Shown piece by piece: positions 26,446 to 36,600 of a stretch of 64,000 nucleotides of DNA. Made by a program: the position numbers and the translations under genes. Under the pieces are notes generated by a model, which saw nothing but the letters and a program-made list of their open reading frames with translations, searched no databases and was not told the DNA's origin. Location: NCBI GenBank assembly GCA_021773115.1, contig JAJFKS010000006.1, positions 186,001-250,000 of the forward strand. The letters are read 5' to 3'. Origin of the DNA: Woeseiaceae bacterium. Its GTDB lineage: Bacteria > Pseudomonadota > Gammaproteobacteria > Steroidobacterales > Woeseiaceae. The stretch's first letter is position 1, and every line of letters starts with the position of its first letter.

Positions 26446-27266
26446 GCGTCGCGGTGGCGCACCGCCCTGCCGTCCTCTTCGAGCTTGATCAAGTGCGCCA
26501 GCAAAGACCGTTCCGCCCAACCGTAGAGTTTTTTATCAACGTCACGATACACAAGCGGCAAGAGTTCCATCGCCGTCAATCCCGGATTGGCGTTCAACGC
26601 AACAGCGACTTTCGCTTCGCGCTGCAGGCGGTGATCGATGATCCAGTCGATGATGCGACCGGGATCGTTGATCAGTTCACCATGCCCCGGTGCCAGCGCG
26701 ATCGGCGCAAGCTCTTTGAGTCGCGCCAGCGACTCCAGGTAATCGCTCATGCTGCCATCGGGCGGATCGATCACGACGGTCGAGCCGTCAATGACATGGT
26801 CGCCGGTGAATATCCAGTTCCGGGCAAGGTGCAGGTAGCAAACATGATTTGATGCATGACCCGGCGTTTGAATGGCCTCAAGCTCGATGCCATCGACCAT
26901 CAGGCGATCGCCATCTGCGAGCACGCGATCCGGTACGAACGTAGCATCCTGGTGTGGGCCATCCGGAGCGGGCCGACCCAGCAACTCAGCACCGGTCCGC
27001 CGGGCGAGTCTGACTGCCGCTGGCGAATGGTCAGGATGAGTATGTGTGACCAGCACCCAACGAATCGGCGCGCCACTCGATTTTATGATGGCATCAAGAT
27101 GGCTGTCTATCACCGGGCCCGGATCGAGTACCGCGACTTCATCCGTGCCGAATAAATAGGTATTCGTGCCCGGCCCGGTCATCATCGATGGATTCGGCGC
27201 CAGCAGACGACGAATGCCGGGTACGAGTTCCGTGAACGTCGGCATCGCGGGACCAAAGCTGGTCAT
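26424..27266 (-). CDS. MBL fold metallo-hydrolase (LACTB2-like)
   Basis: 280 residues. Metal-binding motif THTHPDHS, later histidines in GHASNH and GDHVIDG, and a C-terminal winged-helix-like segment as in LACTB2 endoribonuclease-type proteins. The ATG overlaps the NUDIX stop by four bases. The substrate could be RNA, a thioester or a nucleotide; the coupling to a NUDIX gene, common in Proteobacteria, does not resolve this. Confidence 0.88.
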   Translation of the reverse strand: MTSFGPAMPTFTELVPGIRRLLAPNPSMMTGPGTNTYLFGTDEVAVLDPGPVIDSHLDAIIKSSGAPIRWVLVTHTHPDHSPAAVRLARRTGAELLGRPAPDGPHQDATFVPDRVLADGDRLMVDGIELEAIQTPGHASNHVCYLHLARNWIFTGDHVIDGSTVVIDPPDGSMSDYLESLARLKELAPIALAPGHGELINDPGRIIDWIIDHRLQREAKVAVALNANPGLTAMELLPLVYRDVDKKLYGWAERSLLAHLIKLEEDGRAVRHRDAWQGGGS

Positions 27267-28051
27267 GACTTGGCACCCGGGTAGTCTTTGTCGCCCGGCA
27301 GAACAACCTCCCGCTTGCCGTCGCGAACAATCACCATCGGAGTCATGCTGGTAATACCCCACTCCACAGAGGATTTCCCCCAATCCATGAGTTTCTCCAG
27401 CGTGTGGTGTCGGGCAAGGCTCTCCAGGGTTTTGATAGTGGGAAAATGCAGTTTCGCATCGCCACGTCGCCCCGCAGCAAGCATCGCCTCTGCCGTCGAC
27501 CAACACGAATCCTTCAATTCACCGCCGCAATGCAACGCGTCCTGCCCGTCAGGTAATGCGGTCAGAAAAAATCGCGTTGAATATTGTTTAGGCAGCTGCG
27601 GTGGCGTAACCCAGTGGCTGAAATAGCACAATCGATCGCAATGCAACTGCAGCTTATTGCGAGCAACAAAATCGGCCCAGTTTTCGGATCCGCCATTCAG
27701 GCCGTCGCGAATCGCAACGATATTTTCGTCCACGCTGCCGAGATCGGCGAGCAAGACGCCTGTCTCCTCAAACAGTTCGCGCACCGCTGCACTGTAGTAG
27801 TCAAGGCCACCGCGTTCGACGCCCAGACACGCGTTTGCCTCCTCTGAGCTCAAGCCGCTGCAAAATGCATGCACCTCGGTATCTTCGGCATCGACGACGC
27901 CACCGGGAAACACGTACGCATCACCGAACGAGGAGTCCTCATGCCGGCGCACCATGAAGATTTCCGGACTGCCCTCGGCTTTTCTTGCGACAACCACAGT
28001 TGACGATGGTCTGACCAGGCTTACGTCACTCAATATCGACACTGTTCGCAT
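27263..28051 (-). CDS. NUDIX hydrolase, NUDT19-like
   Basis: 262 residues. The Nudix box is split by an insertion: GGVVDAEDTE, then about 35 residues, then AVRELFEETGVLL, as in the NUDT7/NUDT19 CoA-diphosphatase group. ATG at 28051 lies 26 bases inside the end of the SRPBCC gene; a GTG at 28054 is also possible. It is coupled to the MBL gene by a four-base overlap, so both probably act in one pathway. Confidence 0.88.
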   Translation of the reverse strand: MRTVSILSDVSLVRPSSTVVVARKAEGSPEIFMVRRHEDSSFGDAYVFPGGVVDAEDTEVHAFCSGLSSEEANACLGVERGGLDYYSAAVRELFEETGVLLADLGSVDENIVAIRDGLNGGSENWADFVARNKLQLHCDRLCYFSHWVTPPQLPKQYSTRFFLTALPDGQDALHCGGELKDSCWSTAEAMLAAGRRGDAKLHFPTIKTLESLARHHTLEKLMDWGKSSVEWGITSMTPMVIVRDGKREVVLPGDKDYPGAKS

Positions 28052-28577
28052 CACTCGATTCGACGTGCGCCTTCAGGCGATCCAGGGCTTCGCCAATAAC
28101 GCTGTCGACGGGGCCAGCCAGCGTATCAAGTCCAGCGGCAAGGTATCCCCCGACTGCATAGGTAAATTTGACCCGTGTACCACCATCAACATCATCGAAC
28201 TCCCAGGTCATGTTTCCCTCGGCACCCATCAAGCCCAGCGGACCCAGGGCGCCGGTGAATCGTATGACAACGCCTGGATTGACCATCGTGACGGTCATGT
28301 GCACGACACCGCCGCCGGTTTCAAAGCGCTCACAGAAGCAGCCCTGCAATTCGGAATTGATGCTCAGCCAAGCGGCATTGCCGGACAAGGTGTGGTCAGG
28401 GCTCCACCAGCGCCCCACCTCGTTGATGGATGTCTTCCAGACCGTATTGCGTGTTTCGGCGATGACAACGTCGTGCACGGTCGTAAAGCCGCCCGGTCCG
28501 GCGTCTCTAAGCTCGGCCGACGCAAGGCCAGCGGTAATCGACATCGCGAAGAGAATGTTGCGAATCAGGATCTTCAT
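28026..28577 (-). CDS. Exported SRPBCC family protein
   Basis: 183 residues with a signal peptide (ILFAMSITAGLASA) and a START/SRPBCC fold (FTTVHDVVIAETRNTVWKT, GRWWSPDHT, MTWEFDDVDGGTRVKFTY). It is likely periplasmic and binds a hydrophobic ligand. It is first in the unit with NUDIX, MBL and a membrane-anchored protein. Confidence 0.8.
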   Translation of the reverse strand: MKILIRNILFAMSITAGLASAELRDAGPGGFTTVHDVVIAETRNTVWKTSINEVGRWWSPDHTLSGNAAWLSINSELQGCFCERFETGGGVVHMTVTMVNPGVVIRFTGALGPLGLMGAEGNMTWEFDDVDGGTRVKFTYAVGGYLAAGLDTLAGPVDSVIGEALDRLKAHVESSDANSVDIE

Positions 28578-28650
28578 AATTGCTCCGAACGGATTCGGTA
28601 TAGCTTACCGTAAATTTGAAAAGTACAGACATTGCCCATAGATTGGGTCG

Positions 28651-29529
28651 ATGAATGAAGACCTGCGCGTTGTATTCGAAAGCCAGAATCGGCAAAACTG
28701 TGCGGATCGGGCACTGGTACTGACATCACTCGGCATCCCTCACGAACTGGTCGACGATGGCGCATCATGTGCGGTCGTCGTGCCCGCCAGCGTTTCGGCT
28801 CGGGCCGCCATGGAACTACGCCTTTACGACGAAGAAAACCCACCACCGAAGATCGCAGCACGAGCCGTCGTCGAACGCCATGACCCAATGCCAGGCCTGG
28901 TCGGCTACGTCCTGGTCGTTTGCCTGGTCGCCGGTATGGCCGGCTATTCGTTCTTTGGCTCAAACTGGATAGCCGCAGGTCGGGTGGATGGCGAACTGAT
29001 CCGCAACGGCGAAGTCTGGCGGCTGTTTACCGCATTGACCCTGCACGCCGGTGTCAAGCACCTGCTCGGCAACCTCGTATTCGGCGTGTTCTTTGGCATT
29101 TTCGCCGGGCGGCTACTGGGGTCCGGTTTCGCCTGGCTGGCAATAGTGCTCGCCGCTGCGGCCGGGAACGCGATCAACGTTCTTTTACTGGAACCGACGC
29201 ATCGCGCGATCGGCGCATCGACCGCGGTCTTCGCTGCGCTGGGAATCGTTGCGGGCTACGTCTGGAAAGGCAAATTGATGCGGCAGGACGGCTGGTCCAA
29301 TCGCTACGGGCCGATCGTCGGCGGTCTGGCGCTCCTGATGTATACCGGCACCGGCGGTCCGAATACCGATATCGGTGCGCATCTGCTCGGATTTGTATGT
29401 GGTTTCGCCGCGGGTGTATTGCTGGTTCGCTACGGGAAAGTTTTGAAAAACGGGATTTCCCAGCGCTTCGCCGGGGTCCTTGCGATCGGACTGATCGTGC
29501 TTAGCTGGATAGTCGCCCTGGGAGTCTGA
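28651..29529 (+). CDS. Rhomboid family protease with N-terminal cytosolic domain
   Basis: 292 residues. A soluble N-terminal domain of about 80 residues is followed by a six-TM rhomboid core with HLLGNLVFGVFFG, catalytic Ser in GASTAVFAALG and catalytic His in IGAHLLGFVCG. It differs in length and sequence from the other rhomboid at 6756-7391. Divergent from the SRPBCC operon. Confidence 0.88.
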   Translation: MNEDLRVVFESQNRQNCADRALVLTSLGIPHELVDDGASCAVVVPASVSARAAMELRLYDEENPPPKIAARAVVERHDPMPGLVGYVLVVCLVAGMAGYSFFGSNWIAAGRVDGELIRNGEVWRLFTALTLHAGVKHLLGNLVFGVFFGIFAGRLLGSGFAWLAIVLAAAAGNAINVLLLEPTHRAIGASTAVFAALGIVAGYVWKGKLMRQDGWSNRYGPIVGGLALLMYTGTGGPNTDIGAHLLGFVCGFAAGVLLVRYGKVLKNGISQRFAGVLAIGLIVLSWIVALGV

Positions 29530-29591
29530 TATCGGCCCTCAATCATGTAGAATTTTACTCATGGGGATAACGATTAATAACAAACGCTAAT

Positions 29592-30710
29592 ATGAAGTCT
29601 GTTTTACTCTTCCTGGCCTTCCTGTTTATTATTGCTGCGACAACGCTCTGGATCCGGCACGGCGGCGGCAATCCGTACCCGGACCTGACCCGGACAGCCG
29701 AGTTGAGCTCCACTGTGCTCGAGGAAGTGCTCGCTTACCCGGAGCCCATTGGCAATGTCGCCGTCAGCCGCGACGGCCGCCTGTTTTTCACGGTCCATCC
29801 GGAATCTCGCCCTCACGGCAACAAGCTGCTGGAATATGTCGATGGTGCGTCGGTCCCGTATCCGTCACTGCGTCAGCAGAACGAATTATTCGACACGCCG
29901 TTGGGCATTGTCGTCGATCGATTCGATCGCCTCTGGATTATCGATCACGGCAATCACGGTTTACGCTCGGCGCGTATTACTGGCATCGACCTACGTAGCG
30001 GCGACATCGTTCGCGAACAAATTTTCGACCAGTCGGTTGCACCGTTCGGCTCGATGTTGCAGGACCTGCAGGTCAGTGCAGATGGCCGCACGATTGTTAT
30101 CGCCGACGCAAGCTTCTGGCGAAAATCACCCGCGCTAATTGTTTATGACGTCGAAACCGGAACAGCGCGTCGTGTACTTGAGGGACACCCATCGGTATCC
30201 GCCGAAAACTATGTCGTTCAAAGTGGCGACCACAAAATGGAGTTCCTCGGTGGCATGGCTGTTCTTCGTGGCGGCGTTGATGGCATCGCGCTCGGTGAGG
30301 AATGGCTTTACTGGGGAGCCTTGAGTGGCTCGAGTCTGTACCGTATTCGACTGCAGGACCTCCGCAAGCAGGACCTGCCGGCGTCACAACTTGCGAAAAT
30401 GCTCGATCGCGTCAGCAACAAGCCACTGAGCGACGGATTCAGTATGGATACGGTCGGCAATGTCTATATCACCGATGTCGAACATCACGCGATTTTCCGG
30501 GTAAACCCGGCGGGTGAGCTTTCCACCGTGTTACAGTCGCGCGCTATTCGCTGGCCCGATGCGCTGTCATTCGGTCCTGAAGGCTATCTGTACGTCGCTG
30601 ACAGCGCATTGCCCGAACTTATCTTAAAATCAAACGACCACATCAAGGCACAAGGCCCGTATCGAATTTTTCGATTCAAGCCCGGCTTTGAAGGCGTTCC
30701 CGGACAGTAG
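29592..30710 (+). CDS. MRJP/yellow-like beta-propeller protein
   Basis: 372 residues. N-terminal TM/signal anchor, then a six-bladed propeller of the major royal jelly/L-dopachrome-tautomerase-related family (PLGIVVDRFDRLWIIDHGN, MLQDLQVSADGRTIVIADAS, DGIALGEEWLYWGALSGSSLYRI, SDGFSMDTVGNVYITDVEHHAI). Likely periplasmic; the ligand is unknown. Same strand and 14 bases upstream of the mscS-type gene. Confidence 0.85.
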   Translation: MKSVLLFLAFLFIIAATTLWIRHGGGNPYPDLTRTAELSSTVLEEVLAYPEPIGNVAVSRDGRLFFTVHPESRPHGNKLLEYVDGASVPYPSLRQQNELFDTPLGIVVDRFDRLWIIDHGNHGLRSARITGIDLRSGDIVREQIFDQSVAPFGSMLQDLQVSADGRTIVIADASFWRKSPALIVYDVETGTARRVLEGHPSVSAENYVVQSGDHKMEFLGGMAVLRGGVDGIALGEEWLYWGALSGSSLYRIRLQDLRKQDLPASQLAKMLDRVSNKPLSDGFSMDTVGNVYITDVEHHAIFRVNPAGELSTVLQSRAIRWPDALSFGPEGYLYVADSALPELILKSNDHIKAQGPYRIFRFKPGFEGVPGQ

Positions 30711-30724
30711 AAAGGATCAGGATT

Positions 30725-31591
30725 TTGAACGAGGAAACAACTAACAAGGCAGCGGAGTTCGACTGGACAAAGGTCCCCGAAATGCTGCAGGAAAAAGGTA
30801 TCGACCTCGGTCTCGACCTGGGCATCAAAGTGCTGACCGCGCTGGCGATTTTCTATATCGGCCGACTCGTCATTCGCATGGCCGTTCGCGGGCTGCACAA
30901 AGTCATGCAGCGTCAGGAAGTCGACAAGACGCTCGAAACCTTCATCTGCAATCTCGCCAACGCGGCATTGATGGTCGTGCTCGTTATCGCCGTAATTGGT
31001 GCGCTCGGCGTAGAAACGACATCCTTCATTGCGATCTTCGGTGCGGCGGGTCTTGCCGTCGGCCTGGCACTGCAGGGCTCGCTGTCGAATTTTGCGTCAG
31101 GTGTCCTGATCGTGCTGTTTCGCCCTTACCGGGTCGGCGACTTTATCGAGGCAGCTGGCATAGCCGGAACTGTTGAGCAGGTTCAAATTCTGACCACGGT
31201 CCTGAAAACGGGCGATAACAAGCAAATTATTGTTCCCAACAGCCAGATCATGAACAGCATTATTACGAACTATTCGGCTAATGATACGCGCCGCATTGAC
31301 ATGGTGATTGGCGTCGGTTACGACGATGACCTGGACAAGGTTCGGGCGACGATCAAGGACCTCATTGAAGCCGATGACAGGATACTCGCCGAGCCGGCGC
31401 CGTTGATTGCCGTCGCCGAACTTGCTGATAGCAGCGTCAATTTCTTTGTTCGCCCGTGGGTCAAGTCATCCGATTTCTGGGCCGTGAAGTTCAACCTGAC
31501 CGAAGCGATTAAGAAGCGCTTTGACAACGACAACATCACGTTCCCGTATCCGCAACGCGACATTCATCTCTACAAGCAGTTTGAGGACTAA
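30725..31591 (+). CDS. MscS-type mechanosensitive channel
   Basis: 288 residues, the size of E. coli MscS. Three TM helices; TM3 and the lateral region carry GAAGLAVGLALQGSLSNFASGVLI and FRPYRVGDFIEAAG, then VPNSQIMNSIITNYS. It releases solutes on hypo-osmotic shock. The start is TTG at 30725 with AAGGATC upstream; no ATG fits the N-terminal alignment. Confidence 0.93.
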   Translation: MNEETTNKAAEFDWTKVPEMLQEKGIDLGLDLGIKVLTALAIFYIGRLVIRMAVRGLHKVMQRQEVDKTLETFICNLANAALMVVLVIAVIGALGVETTSFIAIFGAAGLAVGLALQGSLSNFASGVLIVLFRPYRVGDFIEAAGIAGTVEQVQILTTVLKTGDNKQIIVPNSQIMNSIITNYSANDTRRIDMVIGVGYDDDLDKVRATIKDLIEADDRILAEPAPLIAVAELADSSVNFFVRPWVKSSDFWAVKFNLTEAIKKRFDNDNITFPYPQRDIHLYKQFED

Positions 31592-31613
31592 TTTGTCGCG
31601 GCGCCTAGTCCTC
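31583..31613. terminator. Inverted repeat spanning convergent stop codons
   Basis: Perfect 8-bp arms (31583-31590 and 31606-31613) around a 15-base GC-rich loop; the stop codons of the mscS-type gene and the CDF gene sit in opposite arms. There is no U-tract. Possible bidirectional terminator. Confidence 0.4.
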
Positions 31614-32519
31614 GTTATCAGGCTCGATAAAACACCAGCGTAATTTCGGAATTCGTTCTTTAAGCTCGCGCTCAAGCACATTGATGCTATCGACGGCAGC
31701 ACCAATACTCATGTCGGGCCGCATTTTTATTTTAGCGGCGAGCATGGTGTCGGGTCCGAATTGCATGGTAATGGTTTTGAATACCTGTTCGATTCCGTCC
31801 TGGTGCGCGATGATCTCGTCGATGGCTTCCTGGATATCGGGGTCCGCTGAGCGACCTACCAGCAGCGAACGTATGCGCCACGCGATAAAAGCCGAGATCA
31901 ATATCAGGATGACGCCGATACAAATTGAGCCCATCGCGTCATAGACCGGATTGCCTGTAATCCCGGCTATCAACAGAAACCCGAGGGCGAAAATCAGGCC
32001 TAACTGCGCGCCGATGTCTTCACCCAGTACGACAACGAGTTCCGAACTGCGGGTGTGTTTGAACCATTCGCGAAACGGCCTTTCGCCGCGAACCTTTTTG
32101 ATCTCTCGCAACGCTCCGTATAGCGATGAACCCTCAAGAACGATTGCGATGCTCAACACGAGCATGGCAACCCACAGTTGTGACAAGGGCTCTGGGTGCT
32201 GCAGCTTGTGCACGCCTTCGTAAATGGAAAAAATGCCACCCATGCTGAACAGCAGCAATGCAACAATGAAACTCCAGAAGTAGCTCAGCTTGCCGTAACC
32301 GAGCGGATGCTCGTCGTCGGCTGGACGCTGCGACTGTTTAAGACCGAGGTATAGCAACACCTGGTTTCCGGTGTCGGCGTAAGAATGAATCGCCTCCGCC
32401 AGCATACTGCCGGAACCGGTAAGCCATGCCGCCCAGGATTTCGCCAGCGCAATGCCGAAGTTGGCGACGAAGGCATAGAGAATCGCGCGTGCCGTTGACT
32501 CGTGAGTTGCTGATGCCAT
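31605..32519 (-). CDS. Cation diffusion facilitator transporter
   Basis: 304 residues with six TM helices of the CDF family. The site in TM2 reads HSYADTGNQ (H-x3-D), and the TM5 site is GEDIGAQLG (acidic pair), suggesting a divergent metal site closer to the SLC30A9/ZnT9 group than to FieF. A C-terminal cytoplasmic metallochaperone-like domain is present. Likely exports Zn or a similar divalent ion. Confidence 0.9.
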   Translation of the reverse strand: MASATHESTARAILYAFVANFGIALAKSWAAWLTGSGSMLAEAIHSYADTGNQVLLYLGLKQSQRPADDEHPLGYGKLSYFWSFIVALLLFSMGGIFSIYEGVHKLQHPEPLSQLWVAMLVLSIAIVLEGSSLYGALREIKKVRGERPFREWFKHTRSSELVVVLGEDIGAQLGLIFALGFLLIAGITGNPVYDAMGSICIGVILILISAFIAWRIRSLLVGRSADPDIQEAIDEIIAHQDGIEQVFKTITMQFGPDTMLAAKIKMRPDMSIGAAVDSINVLERELKERIPKLRWCFIEPDNED

Positions 32520-32670
32520 GTGTAAACCAGATGCCTCGTCTGAATTTGATCAGGCATCATGCCACGGACCTTCTAATTCATGAATAGATTCAAAGCTCTG
32601 CTTGTGACGGTAGTGATGGGCAACGGTGCAGAAGCCGCCTGAGGCTATTGACGTGGGCAGTACCGGCAAG

Positions 32671-32690
32671 TACTGTGTTTTTATACAGTA
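32671..32690 (+). promoter_or_regulatory. LexA (SOS) operator
   Basis: TACTGTGTTTTTATACAGTA matches the gammaproteobacterial LexA consensus CTGT-N8-ACAG perfectly, including the flanking TA pairs. It lies 13 bases before the start of the PA0069-type radical SAM gene and overlaps a -10-like TTATACAGT, so LexA would block transcription. Confidence 0.9.
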
Positions 32691-32702
32691 CTGGAGATAA
32701 TG

Positions 32703-33767
32703 ATGGCTGCTAGTCCCCACAAGGGCCGGGGTGCCGTTTCAGCACCACACGGCCGCTTCGCTACCCAGCAAACCGAACTTGACGGAGATGAAACGGCTCG
32801 CCTGGCTTCGATCGCGCCGGATACTGTTATCAAGGCGATGCCAGCCGACAAGATTATTAGCAGTAATGATTCGCCTGATGTGCCGTTCGACAAATCCATC
32901 AACCCCTATCTCGGCTGCGAGCATGGCTGCATCTATTGTTATGCGCGTCCGAGCCACAGTTATCTGGACTTGTCACCAGGCCTCGACTTCGAAACCCGAA
33001 TATTTTACAAACCGAATGCGGCCGCACGTCTGCTGGATGAATGGCAAAAATCCTCTTATGAATGTAAGCCAATAACAATTGGCGCCAATACGGACCCGTA
33101 TCAGCCCGCTGAGCGAAATCTCAAAGTCACGCGCCAGCTGCTGCAACTTTTTGCCGAGTACCGTCATCCGGTCAATATCATTACGAAGAGCCACCTCATC
33201 GCCCGCGATATCGATTTGCTGGGCAATCTCGCCAAAGACAATCTGAGCTCTGTCGCTATCTCAATTCCGACCATGAACGACGAGCTGAAACGCATCATGG
33301 AGCCGCGAGTTCCGTCCGCCCGTGCGCGACTCAAGGCTGCGAGAGATCTCGCGAATGCCGGCGTACCGGTCAGTGTGCTGCTTGCGCCGATCATCCCGGC
33401 CATCAACGACGGAGAAATCGAGTCGATTCTTAACGCGGCCGCCGCCGCCGGAATCACGCGGGCACGCTACATTTTCCTGCGGCTTCCACATGAACTGAGG
33501 TCGCTTTTTGAGGACTGGCTCAGGAGCCATTTTCCGGATCGCGCGCAGCATGTCATGAGCCTGGTCCGGCAAGCTGGCGGCGGCAAGATCTACGATGCCC
33601 GCTTCGGTCAACGGCAATCCGGACGCGGACCGTACGCCCAGATGCTCGCAGCACGCTTCAAAAAGGCGACCAGCGCTCTGAAAATGGATTCGGACGCCTA
33701 CCAGCAGGGCCTTGATTGCACTCGATTTTTGCATCCTGCCAGGCAGCAGCTTGGACTCGATTTCTAG
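32703..33767 (+). CDS. PA0069 family radical SAM protein
   Basis: 354 residues. The cluster motif CEHGCIYCYARPSH (CxxxCxYC) sits near residue 80, and the family blocks NPYLGCEHGC, GANTDPYQPAE and the C-terminal GQRQSGRGPYAQ identify the PA0069 family, relatives of spore photoproduct lyase. The ATG at 32703 has GGAG at six-base spacing; ATG at 32700 is the alternative. Controlled by the LexA box immediately upstream, so part of the SOS response, as reported for PA0069 of Pseudomonas aeruginosa. The reaction is unknown; a role in DNA repair is inferred. Confidence 0.93.
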   Translation: MAASPHKGRGAVSAPHGRFATQQTELDGDETARLASIAPDTVIKAMPADKIISSNDSPDVPFDKSINPYLGCEHGCIYCYARPSHSYLDLSPGLDFETRIFYKPNAAARLLDEWQKSSYECKPITIGANTDPYQPAERNLKVTRQLLQLFAEYRHPVNIITKSHLIARDIDLLGNLAKDNLSSVAISIPTMNDELKRIMEPRVPSARARLKAARDLANAGVPVSVLLAPIIPAINDGEIESILNAAAAAGITRARYIFLRLPHELRSLFEDWLRSHFPDRAQHVMSLVRQAGGGKIYDARFGQRQSGRGPYAQMLAARFKKATSALKMDSDAYQQGLDCTRFLHPARQQLGLDF

Positions 33768-33903
33768 TTCACCGCTGCGCCGCAATTGCTATAGTAAGCA
33801 GGACGACCGGACCCGCCAATTCGAGAACTTATGCGGCCAGCGTCGGTCTTAACGTATAAGATGCGCGCCGGCCTCGCGCCTGGAAATCGAAACGTTCGAA
33901 AGC

Positions 33904-35346
33904 ATGACAAACAAAAAAACTTACGCTGCAATCATTTCGCTGTTGATGTTGCCCTTTGTCGCTGTTGCTGAGGACGAAGATCTCTCCACTGTGGAATTTG
34001 ACAATCCGCTGGACCAGACGGTGCCGGTCGCTGACGAACCAGCGCAGGCAGAACCGGACGCCGAACCAGAGGTGATCAGCGAAGAGATGCTGCTCGAAGA
34101 ATTCGCTCGCTACCGCCGGCTCATCAGTGCCGGCACACTCGATGAAGCTGACATTACGGCGAAGCGTATCGTCGAAATGACAATCAAAATTTACGGCCCA
34201 CGGTCTCGGGAGACAGCCAGTGCGCTGAATAATCTTGGCATTGTTCAGCACAGCAATAAGCAGTACGACGCTGCTATTCAGAACTTTACATCCGCAGTCG
34301 AAATCATCGAGTTAACCGAAGATCGGCTGAATGATGCACTGGTCAACCCGCTTAAAGGACTCGGTGCTGCCCAACTCGCAATCGGGCGACCTGACCAGGC
34401 GAGGCTGACGTTCGAACATGCCGCGCACATTACGCGTGTCAACGAGGGACCGCATAACATTGACCAGGTCGAAATCCTTGAGTCAATTGCCGAGAGTTTT
34501 ATTCGCATGGGCGACACGAAGTCGGCACGCGAAATTCTCGATCGTATACACATCATCAACGTGAAATTTTTCGAGCAAGACCCGCTGGGACTGCTGCCAA
34601 CGCTGATGACGCGTGCCGAGTGGCAACATCGCGCTGGCTACTACGCCGACGAGCGGGTCACTTACCGCCGTACGATTCGCATTATTGAAAGCAGCCAGGG
34701 CAAGGACTCATCACTACTGGTCGAGCCACTGCGACGCCTCGGTGAGTCGTTCTACTTTGCAGATCTGACGATGGCGACGGTGCATCAACAAGGCATGGTC
34801 TCGACGGGCGAGTTGTATTTGAAACGCGCCGCTCGAATTGCCGAAAAGGCAAAAGACATCGACTGGCAAGAATCGACCCGTACGCGCCTCGCGCTTGCCG
34901 ACTATTACAACTTCACCAATGCACAAAACCGCGCCCGCTCGTTATACACCGAGACATGGGAATTTCTTTCTACCAACGCGGAAAGAATCAAAGTTCGCGA
35001 CCAGCTATTTTCCGACCCCGTGCCGATCCGGGTGGGACCGTTGCCGGAGTTTGCCGGTGGCGGCCAGATCGGTGAGGTGCAAGCTGATGAGTTACTCAAA
35101 GGCAAGATTGTTGTCACTTACAATGTCACGGCTCGCGGCAGAATACAGGACCTGAGAACCGAAGCATTTCCGCCTCAATTTAGCGATATGCAAACGATGG
35201 TCCATCGTGAACTTCGAAGTCGCCTGTTTCGACCACGATTTGTTGATGGCGATGCGGTCGCGGCTGAAAATCTCGTTTTCGAGCATGAGTTCACCTACAC
35301 ACAGGCGGATCTGGACGCGTTGAAAAGTGCACAGGACGAATCGTAG
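33904..35346 (+). CDS. Exported TPR protein with TonB C-terminal-like domain
   Basis: 480 residues. Signal peptide ([12 protein letters not shown]), acidic linker, TPR repeats ([22 protein letters not shown]...) and a C-terminal TonB-like module ([19 protein letters not shown]...[10 protein letters not shown]). The combination suggests a periplasmic scaffold. Upstream of msrA with a 31-base gap on the same strand. Confidence 0.82.
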   Translation: MTNKKTYAAIISLLMLPFVAVAEDEDLSTVEFDNPLDQTVPVADEPAQAEPDAEPEVISEEMLLEEFARYRRLISAGTLDEADITAKRIVEMTIKIYGPRSRETASALNNLGIVQHSNKQYDAAIQNFTSAVEIIELTEDRLNDALVNPLKGLGAAQLAIGRPDQARLTFEHAAHITRVNEGPHNIDQVEILESIAESFIRMGDTKSAREILDRIHIINVKFFEQDPLGLLPTLMTRAEWQHRAGYYADERVTYRRTIRIIESSQGKDSSLLVEPLRRLGESFYFADLTMATVHQQGMVSTGELYLKRAARIAEKAKDIDWQESTRTRLALADYYNFTNAQNRARSLYTETWEFLSTNAERIKVRDQLFSDPVPIRVGPLPEFAGGGQIGEVQADELLKGKIVVTYNVTARGRIQDLRTEAFPPQFSDMQTMVHRELRSRLFRPRFVDGDAVAAENLVFEHEFTYTQADLDALKSAQDES

Positions 35347-35377
35347 TCAACCCCTATACTCCGGCAGGAACGCAGCA

Positions 35378-35941
35378 ATGAACAGCCCCGAAAAGCACTT
35401 CGTTAACGGCAAGCCCCTCGTGGGTCCGTTCGAGAGTCATCTGCAACAGGCCGTATTCGGGCTGGGGTGTTTCTGGGGTGCCGAGAGGTGTTTCTGGCAA
35501 ACTGAGGGTGTGTACACAACCGCGGCTGGCTACGCCGGCGGTCACCAGGACACGCCGAGCTACCAGGACGTTTGCAGCGGTAATACCGGCCACGCTGAAG
35601 TTGTACTGGTGATATTTGACCCGTCGGTCATCAGCTACGTCGATCTGCTCAAAGTGTTTTGGGAGAACCACGACCCAACAACCCTTAACCGACAAGGCAA
35701 CGATATTGGTTCGCAATACCGTTCGCTTGTATTGACCACTGATGCAACGCAAGGCGAGATCGCAAAGCAATCCCTCGCGGCGTACCAGCAAAGCCTGGCG
35801 GCGGCTGGCCTCGGCAAGATCACTACGACAGTTGGGCCACTGGAACAATTCCATTACGCGGAGGACTACCACCAGCAATACCTCGCGAAGAACCCTGGTG
35901 GTTATTGCGGACTCGGTGGCACGGGCGTGAGCTGTGCCTAG
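35378..35941 (+). CDS. msrA: Peptide methionine sulfoxide reductase MsrA
   Basis: 187 residues. Active-site GCFWGAE with the catalytic Cys, plus AGYAGG, GHAEVV and the C-terminal [13 protein letters not shown] with likely resolving cysteines. Reduces the S epimer of methionine sulfoxide in proteins. ATG at 35378 has AGGA upstream. No signal peptide, so cytoplasmic. Confidence 0.95.
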   Translation: MNSPEKHFVNGKPLVGPFESHLQQAVFGLGCFWGAERCFWQTEGVYTTAAGYAGGHQDTPSYQDVCSGNTGHAEVVLVIFDPSVISYVDLLKVFWENHDPTTLNRQGNDIGSQYRSLVLTTDATQGEIAKQSLAAYQQSLAAAGLGKITTTVGPLEQFHYAEDYHQQYLAKNPGGYCGLGGTGVSCA

Positions 35942-35987
35942 CCGGTAGTGCTGGCCAAAGCCCCCCCGCCATCTGTAGTATTCGCTG

Positions 35988-36593
35988 GTGGCTGCCAACA
36001 AGAAAAAACAACCCAAAGCGCGTAAACCCAGCCGCAAGCAGGCCGAGAACGCTGTCCGAACACTGCTGCTTTGGGCCGGTGAGGATACCCGCCGGGAAGG
36101 CTTGCTCGACACGCCGGAGCGAGTCGCAAAAGCCTACGAGGACTGGTTCAGTGGTTACCGTGAGAACCCGGTCGATTATCTGCAACGCACGTTCGAGGAA
36201 GTCGAAGGCTACGACGAAATGATCGTGCTACGTGATATCGCATTCGAATCGCATTGCGAACATCACATGGCACCCATCATCGGCAAAGCGCATGTTGGTT
36301 ACCTGCCAACCAACAAAGTCGTTGGCATTAGCAAAATAGCGCGTGTCGTCGACGCATTTGCGCGGCGCTTTCAGGTGCAGGAAAAAATGACGGCGCAAAT
36401 CGCAAACTGCATTCAGGACGTATTGCAGCCGAAGGGCGTTGGCGTTGTCATTGAAGCCAAGCATCAGTGCATGACGACTCGCGGCATTCATAAGTCGGAT
36501 GTCTCAATGCTTACCAGTCAGATGGTTGGCACATTCAGAAAAGACGCCCGCACCCGCATAGAGTTTCTGCGCATGATCGACGCGAACCGGTAG
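35988..36593 (+). CDS. folE: GTP cyclohydrolase I (FolE)
   Basis: 201 residues. Motifs [20 protein letters not shown] with the zinc-binding Cys/His, [21 protein letters not shown] and HQCMTTRGI are complete. First step of tetrahydrofolate and pterin synthesis from GTP. Start GTG at 35988; the N-terminal 17 residues are Lys/Arg-rich. It is seven bases upstream of the next gene. Confidence 0.95.
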   Translation: MAANKKKQPKARKPSRKQAENAVRTLLLWAGEDTRREGLLDTPERVAKAYEDWFSGYRENPVDYLQRTFEEVEGYDEMIVLRDIAFESHCEHHMAPIIGKAHVGYLPTNKVVGISKIARVVDAFARRFQVQEKMTAQIANCIQDVLQPKGVGVVIEAKHQCMTTRGIHKSDVSMLTSQMVGTFRKDARTRIEFLRMIDANR

Positions 36594-36600
36594 CTCCCCC

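Noticed and set aside
26424..27506. Extended N-terminus of the metallo-beta-lactamase-fold protein
   Set aside because: The first 80 residues have no similarity to the family and lie over the NUDIX gene; the ATG at 27266 overlaps the NUDIX stop.
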